Of a stretch of 55,270 nucleotides of DNA, positions 7,919 to 17,689 are shown one piece after another; within the stretch, counting starts at the first letter, position 1; each line of letters starts with the position of its first letter. This DNA is from Thiorhodospira sibirica ATCC 700588. GTDB taxonomy: Bacteria; Pseudomonadota; Gammaproteobacteria; Ectothiorhodospirales; Ectothiorhodospiraceae. Under the pieces are notes generated by a model that had not been told where the DNA came from, did not search any database, and saw only the letters and a program-made list of their open reading frames with translations. The DNA lies in the NCBI RefSeq assembly GCF_000227725.2, contig NZ_MU255056.1, forward strand, positions 593,171 through 648,440, written 5' to 3'. The position numbers and the translations under genes were made by a program.

Positions 7919-9031
7919 CTATTGATTGCGCGGCTGAGGATTTAGATCCTCACTGGGGCGCGCCTTGTCTGACAGGGTGACGGGGGTGTTGTTTTGCAAT
8001 TTCAGCAGACCGCTGGCAGCAATGCGCTCGCCGGCCTGTAGACCCACGGTGACGCGGATCATGTCGCCGCGCCGCTCGCCGGTTTGCACAAAGCGCTGCA
8101 TGACGCGCAACTGGCCGCTGTCATCTTCGTTGATCACAAACACGGAGTTGCCATAAGGGCTATAACGCATCCCGCTTTGCGGGATGACGAATGCGGCCTG
8201 CGGCTCGCCCGTCTCCAGGGTCACGCGGGCAAACAGACCGGCGCGCAGCAGCTCATCGGGATTGGCAAGGGTGGCTTGTACCTCGAAGGTGCGCGTGGTC
8301 GGACTGATGCGCGGTTCTATGGCGCTGATACGCCCGGAAAAGACCTGATCCACGGCATCCACCTCGACCTGGATCGTTTGCCCCACCTGCACATTCATCA
8401 GGCGGCGTTCTGGCAAGGTGAACTGGACAAACAGGGGGTTGAGCGATTCCAGCGACACCAGCGGATCACCCGCCGAGATAAACTGGCCTAAATTGACCCG
8501 GCGAATCCCGGCAATGCCGTCAAAGGGGGCTTTGATGGTTTTTTGCGCAATGCGGGCCTGCTGCGCCCCCACGGTGGCCTTGGCCTGCTCGGCCTCGCTT
8601 TGGCGGCGTTGCCATTCGGCCTCCGAGATGGTTTTTTGCTCAAACAAGCGCCGTGCCCGTTGCAGCTCAAGCTCAGCCAGGCGTGCGACTGCCTTGAGTC
8701 GTTGCAAATCCGCCTCATCGGTTTCGGTATCCAGCTGAATCAGGGTTTGACCCTTGCGCACCCGGCTGCCGTTGTCAAAATGAATGGACTTGACCACCCC
8801 GGCGACCTCAGAGGCAATGTCTGCGCCGTTGACCGGGGTCAGGGTGCCGATGGCCAGTACCTGCTCAACCCAGCGCACTTCGCGCACCTCGCTGGCATTG
8901 ATCGTGACGACTTCCTCGGGGATATTGGCAAAATAATCGGCAATCTGCTGATTAATAAACGCCTTGAAGCCAAACACCGCGCCAAAAAACAGCCCGGTCA
9001 ATAACAGCATGATGACCATGCGTTTGATCAT
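7919..9031 (-). CDS. RND efflux periplasmic adaptor (membrane fusion protein)
   Basis: A 370-residue HlyD/AcrA-type adaptor that links the inner-membrane pump to an outer-membrane channel. The N-terminal helix (residues ~4-24) anchors or exports it. It is followed by a lipoyl half-motif (SIHFDNGSRVRKGQTLIQLD, around residues 92-111), an alpha-helical hairpin rich in Glu, Ala and Arg, the second half-lipoyl segment (TIKAPFDGIAGI) and beta-barrel domains. The start ATG at 9031 has AGGAAGG about a dozen bases upstream. It is the first gene of the pump operon. No regulator gene lies next to it. Confidence 0.94.
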   Translation of the reverse strand: MIKRMVIMLLLTGLFFGAVFGFKAFINQQIADYFANIPEEVVTINASEVREVRWVEQVLAIGTLTPVNGADIASEVAGVVKSIHFDNGSRVRKGQTLIQLDTETDEADLQRLKAVARLAELELQRARRLFEQKTISEAEWQRRQSEAEQAKATVGAQQARIAQKTIKAPFDGIAGIRRVNLGQFISAGDPLVSLESLNPLFVQFTLPERRLMNVQVGQTIQVEVDAVDQVFSGRISAIEPRISPTTRTFEVQATLANPDELLRAGLFARVTLETGEPQAAFVIPQSGMRYSPYGNSVFVINEDDSGQLRVMQRFVQTGERRGDMIRVTVGLQAGERIAASGLLKLQNNTPVTLSDKARPSEDLNPQPRNQ

Positions 9032-9055
9032 GATAATGACAACCTTCCTAAAAAA

Positions 9056-9127
9056 TGCCCCTCCTCGATCTGTTTTTATAGAGAGGGGGTTGCAACGCGG
9101 TGGGACTCCCCCTGTCAGGGGGAGGGT
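9056..9127. repeat. Hairpin repeat pair between map and the efflux operon
   Basis: Two hairpins in tandem: an imperfect one (CCCCTCCTC at ~9059 against GAGAGGGGG) and a strong one, CTCCCCCTGTCAGGGGGAG, followed on the plus strand by GGTC and seven T's. The second has nearly the same sequence as the last hairpin before skp (20147-20173). On the plus strand it looks like a Rho-independent terminator although no plus-strand gene ends here; for the minus-strand map gene it lies just past the stop and could end or protect the mRNA by its stem alone. A member of a dispersed repeat family is the simplest reading. Confidence 0.6.
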
Positions 9128-9133
9128 CTTTTT

Positions 9134-9889
9134 TTAGCCAGAGACGGTGAGGATTTCACAGCCGCTATCTGTCACCAGTACGGTATGCTCCCATTGGGCA
9201 GACAGGCTGTGATCCTTGGTGACGACCGTCCAGCCATCATTCATCAGGCGGGTGTGGCGTTTGCCGACATTGATCATCGGCTCAATGGTAAAGATCATGC
9301 CGGGCTTTAGCGCGATGCCTTCGCCCGGAGTGCCATAGTGCAGGATTTGCGGCTCTTCATGAAATTCCCGGCCTATGCCGTGGCCACAGTATTCCCGCAC
9401 CACGCTATAGCGATGCCCCTCCACAAAGGATTGAATCGCATACCCCAGATCACCCAGGCGCACGCCAGGGGCCACGGCGTTGATGCCAATCATCAGCGCC
9501 TCATGGGCAATATCCACCAGACGCGAGGCCATGATGGAAGGCTTGCCGATCAAGAACATGCGGCTGGTATCCCCATGAAAGCCGTCTTTGATAACGGTGA
9601 TGTCGATATTGAGAATATCGCCATTTTTCAGGCGGCGCTCACTGGGAATGCCGTGGCAGACCTGGTGATTGAGGGAGGTGCAGATTGACCGTGGAAAGCC
9701 GCGATAGTTCAGTGGCGCAGGCGTGGCCTGCTGTACATTGACAATGTAGTCGTGACAGCGTTGATCGAGCTCAAGCGTGGTGACCCCTGCCTGGACATGC
9801 GGGGTGATCATGTCCAGAACCTGCGCCGCAAGACGGCCTACAATGCGCATTTTTTCGATTTCTTCGGGGGTTTTGATAATGACGGCCAT
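9134..9889 (-). CDS. map: Methionine aminopeptidase, type I
   Basis: Removes the initiator methionine from new proteins. The 251-residue sequence has all five metal ligands in register with the E. coli enzyme: Asp96, Asp107, His170, Glu203 and Glu234. There is no N-terminal zinc-finger extension. The start ATG at 9889 has AGGAAA a dozen bases before it. map is divergent from rpsB, the arrangement found in many gammaproteobacteria, so both translation genes are driven from the shared 273-base region. Confidence 0.97.
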   Translation of the reverse strand: MAVIIKTPEEIEKMRIVGRLAAQVLDMITPHVQAGVTTLELDQRCHDYIVNVQQATPAPLNYRGFPRSICTSLNHQVCHGIPSERRLKNGDILNIDITVIKDGFHGDTSRMFLIGKPSIMASRLVDIAHEALMIGINAVAPGVRLGDLGYAIQSFVEGHRYSVVREYCGHGIGREFHEEPQILHYGTPGEGIALKPGMIFTIEPMINVGKRHTRLMNDGWTVVTKDHSLSAQWEHTVLVTDSGCEILTVSG

Positions 9890-9974
9890 AAGTGCGTGTT
9901 TCCTGATCCGGGTGATGCAGTTCCAGCACGACGGCAGAAGCGCCCATCATGTATACCGGTCTGCGATTAGGCGT

Positions 9975-10004
9975 TTGTCGTAACGCGGGTGTTTATGGTA
10001 TAAA
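9975..10004 (+). promoter_or_regulatory. Likely sigma-70 promoter of rpsB-tsf with GC-rich discriminator
   Basis: TTGTCG (9975-9980) and TATAAA (9999-10004) are separated by 18 bases. The bases right after the -10 box are GCGCCCGCGC, a GC-rich discriminator as in stringently controlled ribosomal promoters. A transcript starting near 10011 would have a ~150-base leader before rpsB, long enough for an S2-binding autoregulatory structure as known in gammaproteobacteria. I could not fold that structure, so the leader function is inference. Confidence 0.55.
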
Positions 10005-10162
10005 GCGCCCGCGCATCGCGCAAACTAAAGTGCCTGTATTAAACAGCATTTTGCAAAATACATTCCACACACGCGTCGGCACATTGAGCTGGGTGCCCTT
10101 TGGGGTCACTGAATGGGGCGCGTGGAGGCTCAAAACCCACACATCAGGAGAAATCCCCGATT

Positions 10163-10939
10163 ATGTCAAATATTAGCATGCGCCAGATGCTTGAGGCCGG
10201 TGTGCACTTTGGTCATCAGACCCGCTACTGGAACCCCAAGATGGCGCCGTTTATTTTCGGCGACCGCAACAAGATTCATATCATCAATCTGGAAAAGACC
10301 CTGCCGCTTTTCAATGATGCGATGAACTATCTGGGCAAGCTGGCTTCCAATGGCGGTCGTGTGCTGTTTGTCGGCACCAAGCGCTCGGCGCGTGACTGTA
10401 TCGCCGAGGAAGCCAAACGGTGCAAGATGCCTTATGTGAATCATCGCTGGCTCGGCGGGATGCTCACCAACTTCAAGACCGTGCGTCAGTCCATCAAGCG
10501 CCTCAAGGATCTGGAAACCATGCGCGATGACGGCACCTTTGCCCGTCTGAGCAAAAAAGAAGTGCTCATGCTGACCCGTGAAATGGAAAAGCTTGAGCGC
10601 AGTCTGGGCGGCATCAAGGATATGCCGGCTCTGCCTGATGCTCTGTTTGTCATTGATGTAGGCTATGAGCGCATTGCCATCAACGAGGCCAAAAAGCTGG
10701 GCATTCCGGTGGTTGCCGTCGTGGATACCAACAACTCGCCGTTGGGCGTAGATTATGTCATTCCCGGTAATGATGATGCCATGCGGGCGATCCAGCTGTA
10801 CGTCTCGGCGGCGGCGGATGCGGTGCTGGAAGGGCGCACCACCGCCCGGGCCGGTTCCGTGCGCGCCGATGAGTTTGTCGAAGTGGACGACGACAGCGCC
10901 GCACTGGATGCCAGCGATACCGCAACGGCCTCTGCCTGA
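10163..10939 (+). CDS. rpsB: 30S ribosomal protein S2
   Basis: Primary ribosomal protein of the small subunit platform, needed for S1 binding. The 258-residue product begins [25 protein letters not shown], the universal S2 opening, and contains [15 protein letters not shown] and the segment [21 protein letters not shown]. The ATG at 10163 has AGGAG at 10146-10150; an upstream in-frame ATG at 10100 would add 21 non-homologous residues and is rejected. It is followed by tsf in the standard rpsB-tsf order. Confidence 0.98.
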   Translation: MSNISMRQMLEAGVHFGHQTRYWNPKMAPFIFGDRNKIHIINLEKTLPLFNDAMNYLGKLASNGGRVLFVGTKRSARDCIAEEAKRCKMPYVNHRWLGGMLTNFKTVRQSIKRLKDLETMRDDGTFARLSKKEVLMLTREMEKLERSLGGIKDMPALPDALFVIDVGYERIAINEAKKLGIPVVAVVDTNNSPLGVDYVIPGNDDAMRAIQLYVSAAADAVLEGRTTARAGSVRADEFVEVDDDSAALDASDTATASA

Positions 10940-11059
10940 ACACAGGCATTCTGTGGTGTCCGGGCGAATGCTCTGGACACCCGGCCTGTCAGGGATGACG
11001 GGCATCCACCCTTCATTTTTTAAAGAATCTCGTTATCGTTGATTTAAGGAGTTTTTGTT

Positions 11060-11944
11060 ATGCAGATTTCTGCAGCCATGGTCAAAGAGCTGCGTGAGCG
11101 CACCGGGGCCGGTATGATGGAGTGCAAAAAGGCACTGTCCGAGGCTAACGGGGATATGGAAGCCGCCATTGAAGCCATGCGTAAATCCGGTCAGGCCAAG
11201 GCCGTGAAAAAGTCCTCGCGGGTCGCCGCCGAGGGGCAGATCGTCGTGAGTATGAGTGATGATGGCAGCCGGGCTGCCATTGTCGAGGTCAATTGCGAAA
11301 CCGATTTTGTCGGCAAGGATGAAAACTTCAAGGGCTTTGCGCAAGACGTTGCCGCACTGGTGCTCAAGCAGGCCCCGGCGGATGTCAACGCTCTGATGGC
11401 GCTGCCCAGTGCTCATGGTGCCAGTCTGGACGAGGCCCGTGCCGAGCTGATTTCCAAGGTCGGGGAAAATGTGCAGGTGCGTCGTTTTGATGTGCTCAAT
11501 GCCCAGGCCGGTCAACTGCTGATGCATTATCTGCACGGCAGCCGCATCGGTGTACTGGTGCACCTGCAAGGCGGCAATGCTGATCTGGCCAAGGATCTGG
11601 CGATGCACATTGCAGCCTGTCGGCCCGTTTGCCTGGATGAAAGCGGGGTGCCCGTAGAATTGCTGAACAAAGAACGCGATATTTTCAAGGCTCAGGCCGA
11701 GGAAAGCGGCAAGCCTGCTGAAATCGTGGAAAAAATGGTCGAAGGGCGGATTAGAAAATATCTGGCCGAGATCACCTTGCTGGGTCAGGCCTTTGTCAAG
11801 GATCAGGACAAGACCGTGGCCGCGCTGGTCAAAGACGCCAATGCACAAGTTTTGAGCTTTGTGCGTTATGAAGTCGGCGAAGGCATCGAGAAGAAAACCG
11901 AAAATTTCGCCGAAGAAGTGATGGCCCAGGCGAAAAATGTTTAG
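11060..11944 (+). CDS. tsf: Elongation factor Ts
   Basis: Nucleotide exchange factor that releases GDP from EF-Tu. The 294-residue protein has the N-terminal UBA-like domain ([19 protein letters not shown], residues 5-23), the conserved core [15 protein letters not shown] that inserts next to the EF-Tu nucleotide site, and the coiled-coil segment in the C-terminal half. The start ATG at 11060 is preceded by AAGGAG. It lies 120 bases after rpsB, presumably on the same transcript. Length is normal for the family. Confidence 0.98.
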   Translation: MQISAAMVKELRERTGAGMMECKKALSEANGDMEAAIEAMRKSGQAKAVKKSSRVAAEGQIVVSMSDDGSRAAIVEVNCETDFVGKDENFKGFAQDVAALVLKQAPADVNALMALPSAHGASLDEARAELISKVGENVQVRRFDVLNAQAGQLLMHYLHGSRIGVLVHLQGGNADLAKDLAMHIAACRPVCLDESGVPVELLNKERDIFKAQAEESGKPAEIVEKMVEGRIRKYLAEITLLGQAFVKDQDKTVAALVKDANAQVLSFVRYEVGEGIEKKTENFAEEVMAQAKNV

Positions 11945-12108
11945 GCTTTAGTTGATTAGCGGGGTGGTGGGGTGGCGTGTGCATCGACAGATTCACACAA
12001 GACCCTACCGCCTCATCCGCCGGTCTGACACAGGCAGGTCGGCGGCTATGCCCGGTTCGCCCTCTGGCGCACAGTCCTCCATTCTTCATCAATGTCTGTA
12101 TATTTTCC

Positions 12109-12843
12109 ATGAGCGAATCACAGCGTCCCTCTTTTAAGCGCATCCTCCTCAAGCTCAGCGGTGAAGCACTGATGGGCGAGCAGGATTATGGCATTGATCC
12201 CGATGTGATCTCGCGGGTGGCCCGCGAAGTGGCCGACCTCAGTCGCCTGGGTGTGGAAGTGGCTATCGTGATTGGCGGTGGTAATATCTTTCGCGGTGCC
12301 GGGCTGGCGCAGGCCGGAATGGATCGCGTCACTGCCGATCACATGGGCATGTTGGCCACGGTCATGAATGGCCTGGCCATGCAGGATGCCCTGGAAAATG
12401 TGGGCAAGTTTTGCCGGGTCATGTCGGCGATCAAGATCAATCAGGTCTGCGAGGACTACATCCGTCGGCGTGCCTTGCGGCACCTGGAAAAAGGGCGGAT
12501 TGTGGTGTTTGCTGCCGGGACCGGCAACCCTTTTTTCACCACCGATACAGCAGCCAGCCTGCGGGCCATTGAAATCAATGCCGATATCATGATCAAAGCC
12601 ACCAAGGTCGATGGTGTCTATGACCGCGACCCCAAGCGTTATGCCGATGCACAACGCTTTGAGCGACTGAGCTATGATGAAGTCCTCACGCGGCGTCTGG
12701 AAGTCATGGACGCCACCGCCATTGTCATGTGTCGCGATAATAACCTGCCGCTGCGCATCTGTAATATCTTCAAGGAAGGAGATCTAATGCGGCTGATTAT
12801 GGGCGAACCCATCGGAACCCTTGTTGAACGGAGCCAAACCTAA
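12109..12843 (+). CDS. pyrH: UMP kinase
   Basis: Phosphorylates UMP to UDP in pyrimidine synthesis. The 244-residue amino-acid-kinase-fold protein shows [15 protein letters not shown] at its start, IGGGNIFRG for phosphate binding, and [15 protein letters not shown] followed by [14 protein letters not shown] chose the ATG at 12109 because the sequence upstream in frame (from 11977) is not family-like; the ribosome-binding site is weak. The stop TAA at 12841-12843 shares its last base with the frr start, so the two are translationally coupled. Confidence 0.97.
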   Translation: MSESQRPSFKRILLKLSGEALMGEQDYGIDPDVISRVAREVADLSRLGVEVAIVIGGGNIFRGAGLAQAGMDRVTADHMGMLATVMNGLAMQDALENVGKFCRVMSAIKINQVCEDYIRRRALRHLEKGRIVVFAAGTGNPFFTTDTAASLRAIEINADIMIKATKVDGVYDRDPKRYADAQRFERLSYDEVLTRRLEVMDATAIVMCRDNNLPLRICNIFKEGDLMRLIMGEPIGTLVERSQT

Positions 12844-13400
12844 TGGCGCAAGACATCAAAAAAAATACCGCTGCCCGCATGGGTAAAACCATTGAATCCT
12901 TACAGCATGAGCTGGCCAAAATCCGTACCGGACGCGCTCACACCAGCCTGCTTGATCATGTCATGGTGGAATACTACGGCAGCGACGTGCCGATCAACCA
13001 GGTCGCCAATGTGGCGGTGGAAGATTCGCGTACCCTAAGCGTCACCCCGTGGGAAAAGACCATGGTCGCCAAGGTGGAAAAGGCCATCTTGACCTCCGAT
13101 CTGGGGCTCAATCCCTCCAGTGCCGGAACGGTGATCCGTGTGCCAATGCCGCCATTGACCGAGGAACGCCGCCGCGAACTGATCAAGGTGGTGCGCCATG
13201 AGGCCGAAAATGCCCGCGTGGCGGTGCGCAATATCCGCCGCGATGCCAATAACGAGCTCAAGCATCTGGTGAAAGACAAGACCATTTCAGAGGATGATGA
13301 GCGCCGTGGGCAGGATGAGGTGCAAAAGCTCACCGACAGCTATGTCGCAGAGGTTGATCGCCTGCTCGCCGAAAAAGAAAAAGAATTGCTGGAAATCTAA
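12843..13400 (+). CDS. frr: Ribosome recycling factor
   Basis: Splits post-termination ribosomes together with EF-G. The 185 residues match the family length exactly and contain the hallmark [21 protein letters not shown] near residues 28-48 and [18 protein letters not shown] in the head-proximal region. The long terminal helices of domain I follow. Its ATG overlaps the pyrH stop by one base. pyrH-frr-uppS is the conserved order. Confidence 0.98.
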   Translation: MAQDIKKNTAARMGKTIESLQHELAKIRTGRAHTSLLDHVMVEYYGSDVPINQVANVAVEDSRTLSVTPWEKTMVAKVEKAILTSDLGLNPSSAGTVIRVPMPPLTEERRRELIKVVRHEAENARVAVRNIRRDANNELKHLVKDKTISEDDERRGQDEVQKLTDSYVAEVDRLLAEKEKELLEI

Positions 13401-13424
13401 GCCCATTACCGGTTGTTGAGTTTC

Positions 13425-14174
13425 GTGAGTCTGACTGAAAAAGCAAGTCCGATCGCCCCCGGCATCACCCCTCCGCGCCATGTAGCCATCGTCATGGATG
13501 GCAATGGACGCTGGGCGCGGGCGCGTCATTTGCCGCGTACCGAGGGGCATCGCCAGGGGGTGGGTGCGGTGCGCCGCACGGTGCGCTTTTGTGCCGAACA
13601 GGGGGTGGAGGTGCTGACCCTGTTTGCCTTGAGCAGCGAGAATTTACAGCGCCCCAAGGTCGAGATTGCCACCCTCTTTGAGCTGTTTTTATCGGTGGTC
13701 GATCAGGAATTGCCACAGCTGGAAAAGGCCGGGGTGCGGCTGCGCTTTATCGGCGATATTCACGCGTTTTCCAGCCGTCTGCAGGGCTATATCCACCGTG
13801 CGCAGGAACGCACCCGCGACAATACCGGCATGACCTTAGTGATTGCAGCGGGCTATGGCGGACGCTGGGATCTCACGCAGGCCATGCAGCGTCTGGCCTT
13901 GCAGGTGCAGGCGCAGGCCTTGCGCCCCGAACAGATTACCCCGCAACTCATGGAAGAGCAGCTTACCACCGTGGGGCTGGCTGATCCGGATCTGTTTATC
14001 CGCACCGGAGGGGAGCAGCGTTTGAGTAACTTTTTGCTATGGCAACTGGCGTACACGGAATTGTTTTTCAGCGAGGTCTTGTGGCCCGATTTTGATGAGA
14101 CCGAATTGCAGCGCGCCTTTGAATTTTATGCCAAGCGCGAACGCCGTTTTGGCCGGATCACCGAGGCAAAGTAA
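13425..14174 (+). CDS. uppS: Undecaprenyl diphosphate synthase
   Basis: cis-Prenyltransferase that makes the C55 lipid carrier for peptidoglycan and O-antigen. The motif HVAIVMDGNGRWARAR carries the catalytic Asp25 and diphosphate-binding Gly/Arg (numbered from GTG 13425). LFALSSENLQRP and the C-terminal DLFIRTGGEQRLSNFLLWQ complete the active site. The start is uncertain: GTG at 13425 gives 249 residues and a family-like N-terminus, while TTG at 13413 would add four residues; neither has a strong ribosome-binding site. It lies 24 bases after frr. Confidence 0.96.
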   Translation: MSLTEKASPIAPGITPPRHVAIVMDGNGRWARARHLPRTEGHRQGVGAVRRTVRFCAEQGVEVLTLFALSSENLQRPKVEIATLFELFLSVVDQELPQLEKAGVRLRFIGDIHAFSSRLQGYIHRAQERTRDNTGMTLVIAAGYGGRWDLTQAMQRLALQVQAQALRPEQITPQLMEEQLTTVGLADPDLFIRTGGEQRLSNFLLWQLAYTELFFSEVLWPDFDETELQRAFEFYAKRERRFGRITEAK

Positions 14175-14195
14175 TAAAGTGATTATGAGTACCTC

Positions 14196-15014
14196 ATGCT
14201 AAAACAGCGCATCATCACCGGGACCGTGCTGGGACTTGCCACGCTGGGTGCCATTTTGTATCTGCCCGAGACCTGGCTTGCGCTGGTGCTGTTTGCCGTG
14301 ATTCTTGTCGGTGCCTGGGAGTGGTCGTATTTAAGCGGTTTGCGGGAGCGCCGCTGGCGTTGGGTGTATCTGGGCGTATTTGCACTGACGGCGGCGCTGT
14401 GCTGGTATCTGGTGTTTTGGCAACATCAGCTATGGCCGTTATTACTGGGCGTGCTGTGGTGGGTGGTGGTGCTGTTTTTGCTGGCGCTGTATTCACCCGA
14501 CATCAAGCCAGGACGCTGGGTGCGTGCCATCTTTATCGGCGCAGGTTTTTTGACCCTGATTCCGGCCTGGCTGGCGCTGCTGTTGATCCATGATTATCGC
14601 CCGGAATTATTGCTGTTTTTGATTCTGCTGACGGCCAGTGCCGATACAGCGGCCTATTTTAGCGGCAAGCGTTTCGGCAAACGCCGTCTGGCCCCCAGCA
14701 TCAGTCCCGGCAAAACCCGTGAAGGTCTGTGGGGGGCGCTGGCGGTGATGGTGCCCGTGGCTTTGGTCGGGGTGTGGCTGTTTACGATTGAGACGGGTTT
14801 TTGGTTTTATTTTCTGGCGCTGTGCATGATCACTGCCCTGGCCTCAGTGATGGGCGATTTGTTTGAGAGTATGCTCAAGCGCTCCGCACGGGTCAAAGAC
14901 AGTGGACGCCTCTTGCCGGGGCATGGTGGCGTCCTTGACCGCGTGGATAGCCTCACCGCTGCTGCGCCGGTGTTTTTTGTCGGCCTGTTTTGGGTCGGCA
15001 TTCTGGTTCGCTAA
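14196..15014 (+). CDS. cdsA: Phosphatidate cytidylyltransferase
   Basis: Makes CDP-diacylglycerol, the branch point of phospholipid synthesis, in the inner membrane. The 272-residue protein is mostly hydrophobic with about eight helices. The C-terminal signature SARVKDSGRLLPGHGGVLDRVDS holds the metal- and CTP-binding Asp residues. The N-terminal MLKQRIITGTVLG is a common family start. It follows uppS by 21 bases in the standard order and precedes dxr. Confidence 0.96.
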   Translation: MLKQRIITGTVLGLATLGAILYLPETWLALVLFAVILVGAWEWSYLSGLRERRWRWVYLGVFALTAALCWYLVFWQHQLWPLLLGVLWWVVVLFLLALYSPDIKPGRWVRAIFIGAGFLTLIPAWLALLLIHDYRPELLLFLILLTASADTAAYFSGKRFGKRRLAPSISPGKTREGLWGALAVMVPVALVGVWLFTIETGFWFYFLALCMITALASVMGDLFESMLKRSARVKDSGRLLPGHGGVLDRVDSLTAAAPVFFVGLFWVGILVR

Positions 15015-15035
15015 TGATTTCAAGGCTATCCGACC

Positions 15036-16280
15036 ATGGGAGCATCCCCCTACATGCCATCTGATCACCGCCTTTCCTCGGGCTCGTCTTCTGCCTCCAT
15101 TGGTGTGACCGTTCTGGGGGCCACCGGCACCATCGGTGTGAATACCCTCGATGTGCTGGCACGCCATCCGGGGCGTTTTCATGTGGTTGCCCTGACCGCA
15201 CAGCGCAATCATCAGCGCCTGCTGGAGCAGTGTCAGGTGCATCAGCCTGAGTATGCGGTCATGACCGATCGTGCGGCGGCTGAACAGCTGCGCACTGAGT
15301 TACGTCGCCTAGGACTGCCAACCGAGGTGCTGGTCGGTGAACAGGGCCTGTGTGAGGTGGCTGCGCTGCCACAGACACACTATGTCATGGCGGCGATTGT
15401 CGGTGCGGCCGGGCTGTTGCCCACGCTGGCGGCGGCCAGAGCCGGCAAGCGGGTGTTGCTGGCCAATAAAGAGGCGCTGGTGATGTCGGGGCAATTGTTC
15501 ATGGATGAAATAGCCCGCAGCGGCGCTGAGCTGTTACCCATCGACAGCGAACACAATGCCGTTTTTCAATGTATGCCGCCGAATTTTGCCCAGGGACTGG
15601 AGAGCGTTGGGGTTGAGCGGATTTTATTGACCGCCTCCGGCGGGCCATTCCGTAATCTGCCCCTGGAACAGATGCACGAGGTCACGCCGGAGCAGGCCTG
15701 CGCGCATCCCAACTGGGTGATGGGGCGCAAGATCTCGGTGGATTCAGCCACAATGATGAACAAAGGCCTGGAAGTGATTGAGGCCTGCTGGCTTTTTGCC
15801 ACGACGACCGCACATATCGAGGTGGTGTTGCATCCACAAAGCGTGATTCATTCACTGGTATCCTATACCGACGGCTCGGTGCTGGCGCAGTTAGGCAATC
15901 CCGACATGCGCACCCCCATTGCCCACGCTCTCGCCTGGCCAGAACGCTTGAGTTCCGGAGTAGCGCCACTGGATTTGATCGCCACCGGACGGCTGGATTT
16001 CCATTACCCGGATCGTGACCGCTTTCCCTGTCTGCGTCTGGCCTTTGAAGCCTTCGAGACCGGCGGTACCGCCACGGCGGTGCTCAATGCCGCCAATGAA
16101 ATTGCCGTGGAGGCTTTCTTGGCGCGCAGCATCCGCTTTACTGACATTGCCCGCATCATCGAACACACCCTGGCTGAACTCACCCCCGGCCCTGCCGACA
16201 CGCTGGAGCGCATCCTGCAGGCGGATCAGCAAGCCCGCGAGCAGGCCCGTCGTCTGGTGCATGACATTGGCCATCATTAA
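15036..16280 (+). CDS. dxr: 1-deoxy-D-xylulose 5-phosphate reductoisomerase
   Basis: First committed enzyme of the MEP isoprenoid pathway, converting DXP to MEP with NADPH. The Rossmann motif [17 protein letters not shown] lies near residues 24-40. [13 protein letters not shown] and [10 protein letters not shown], then [21 protein letters not shown], form the metal and substrate site. Two starts are plausible: ATG 15036 (414 residues, AAGG ten bases upstream) or ATG 15054 (408 residues, GGGAG ten bases upstream). Either fits, since the first ~20 residues are not conserved. ispD of the same pathway is at 51154. Confidence 0.97.
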   Translation: MGASPYMPSDHRLSSGSSSASIGVTVLGATGTIGVNTLDVLARHPGRFHVVALTAQRNHQRLLEQCQVHQPEYAVMTDRAAAEQLRTELRRLGLPTEVLVGEQGLCEVAALPQTHYVMAAIVGAAGLLPTLAAARAGKRVLLANKEALVMSGQLFMDEIARSGAELLPIDSEHNAVFQCMPPNFAQGLESVGVERILLTASGGPFRNLPLEQMHEVTPEQACAHPNWVMGRKISVDSATMMNKGLEVIEACWLFATTTAHIEVVLHPQSVIHSLVSYTDGSVLAQLGNPDMRTPIAHALAWPERLSSGVAPLDLIATGRLDFHYPDRDRFPCLRLAFEAFETGGTATAVLNAANEIAVEAFLARSIRFTDIARIIEHTLAELTPGPADTLERILQADQQAREQARRLVHDIGHH

Positions 16281-16324
16281 ATGATGCAAGGCTGGTTGAT
16301 GCCAAACCTTCCGGATACCTTAAC

Positions 16325-17686
16325 GTGACCATTGCCATCAGTATTGCTGCCTTTTTGCTGGTTATCGGCATCCTGGTGACCGTGCATGAATTCGGTCATT
16401 ATCTTGTGGCTCGCCTGGCCGGGGTCAAGGTGGTGCGTTTTTCCGTAGGCTTTGGCCGCCCCTTGCTGTGTTTTCGGGCCGGCAAGGATCGCACCGAGTA
16501 TGTGCTGGGCGCGGTGCCTTTGGGCGGCTATGTACGCATGCTTGATGAACGTGAAGACGAGGTGGCTGTCCATGAACGCCACCGCGCCTTTAATCGCCAG
16601 CCGGTGGGGCGGCGCATGGCCATTGTCGCCGCTGGACCGGCCGCGAATTTTTTATTTGCCATTGTCGCCTATGCCGCGATGTTCATGGTCGGGGTGAATG
16701 GGCTAAAACCCATCGTCGGTGAGATTGCGCCGGGTTCTTTAGCCGCCCAGGCCGGTTTACAGACCGGTGAGCGCATTATCGCCGTCGAACATCGCCCGGT
16801 GCATACCTGGGAAATGACGGCCATTGCCTTATTGGAACAGGGGATGGATGGTGGTCAGGTGGCGGTGCAGGTGGTGGACGCCCAGGGCCGGGAATACACG
16901 CGCTGGCTGGATCTAAGCGATACTCGCCAGTTGCTCGACGAAGGGCCACTGCTGGACAAGCTGGGCATTGGCATCTGGCGACCAGTGCCTCCGGCGGTTT
17001 TGGGGGAGTTGTTAGACGATGGCGCGGCGCAGCGTGCCGGTCTAAAGCCCGGTGATCGTATTGTGCGCGCCAATGGACAAAGCATTGCCCATTGGCATGA
17101 CTGGGTGGCGGTAGTGCAGGCGCATCCGCAGCGCTGGCTGTCGGTGGAATTCGAGCGCGAAGGCTCACGCCATTTTGTGCGCATTCTGCCCGATGCCCGC
17201 GACCAGGATGGGCAGACCGTGGGGCAGATCGGCGCGTATCCGGCCGTGGATCAAAGTGCCTATGATGAACTCTGGACCACGGTGCGTCATGGCCCCTGGA
17301 CGGCATTGCTGGCCGGAATGGTCAAGACCTGGGATATGACGGTATTGAGTCTGCGCATGATGTGGCGCCTGGTGACGGGCGAGGCCTCGGTCAAAAATAT
17401 CGCCGGCCCGATTGGCATTGCAGAACATGCCGGCATGTCGGCGGTCATTGGTCTGGCCGCGTTTTTAAGCTTTCTGGCCATTGTCAGCATCAGTCTGGGG
17501 ATTATCAATTTGCTCCCCATTCCGGTACTCGACGGCGGACATTTGGTGAATTACTGTATTGAAATCATCAAGGGCAGTCCGGTCTCTCCGCAGGCTGAGG
17601 CCATTGCGCAGCATCTGGGTCTGGTCATGATTGCCCTGCTGATGACGCTGGCTTTTTATAACGATATTATGCGTTTCTTGGGCTAG
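16325..17686 (+). CDS. rseP: Site-2 intramembrane zinc protease RseP
   Basis: Cuts anti-sigma factor RseA within the membrane in the envelope stress response. The 453-residue protein begins with a membrane helix containing the zinc motif His21-Glu22-x-x-His25 (VHEFGH). Two PDZ domains follow in the periplasmic middle (about residues 125-200 and 215-300). The second metal motif NLLPIPVLDGGHLV sits near residue 400. The start is GTG at 16325. The gene lies between dxr and bamA as in other gammaproteobacteria, three bases from the bamA ATG. Confidence 0.97.
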   Translation: MTIAISIAAFLLVIGILVTVHEFGHYLVARLAGVKVVRFSVGFGRPLLCFRAGKDRTEYVLGAVPLGGYVRMLDEREDEVAVHERHRAFNRQPVGRRMAIVAAGPAANFLFAIVAYAAMFMVGVNGLKPIVGEIAPGSLAAQAGLQTGERIIAVEHRPVHTWEMTAIALLEQGMDGGQVAVQVVDAQGREYTRWLDLSDTRQLLDEGPLLDKLGIGIWRPVPPAVLGELLDDGAAQRAGLKPGDRIVRANGQSIAHWHDWVAVVQAHPQRWLSVEFEREGSRHFVRILPDARDQDGQTVGQIGAYPAVDQSAYDELWTTVRHGPWTALLAGMVKTWDMTVLSLRMMWRLVTGEASVKNIAGPIGIAEHAGMSAVIGLAAFLSFLAIVSISLGIINLLPIPVLDGGHLVNYCIEIIKGSPVSPQAEAIAQHLGLVMIALLMTLAFYNDIMRFLG

Positions 17687-17689
17687 TCT

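Noticed and set aside
10166-11033. Minus-strand frame of about 280 residues opposite rpsB
   Set aside because: Antisense of a ribosomal protein gene with biased codons; no start signal and no recognisable motif.
11033-11848. Minus-strand frame of about 270 residues opposite tsf
   Set aside because: Same reason: a shadow of high-GC codon bias over an essential gene.
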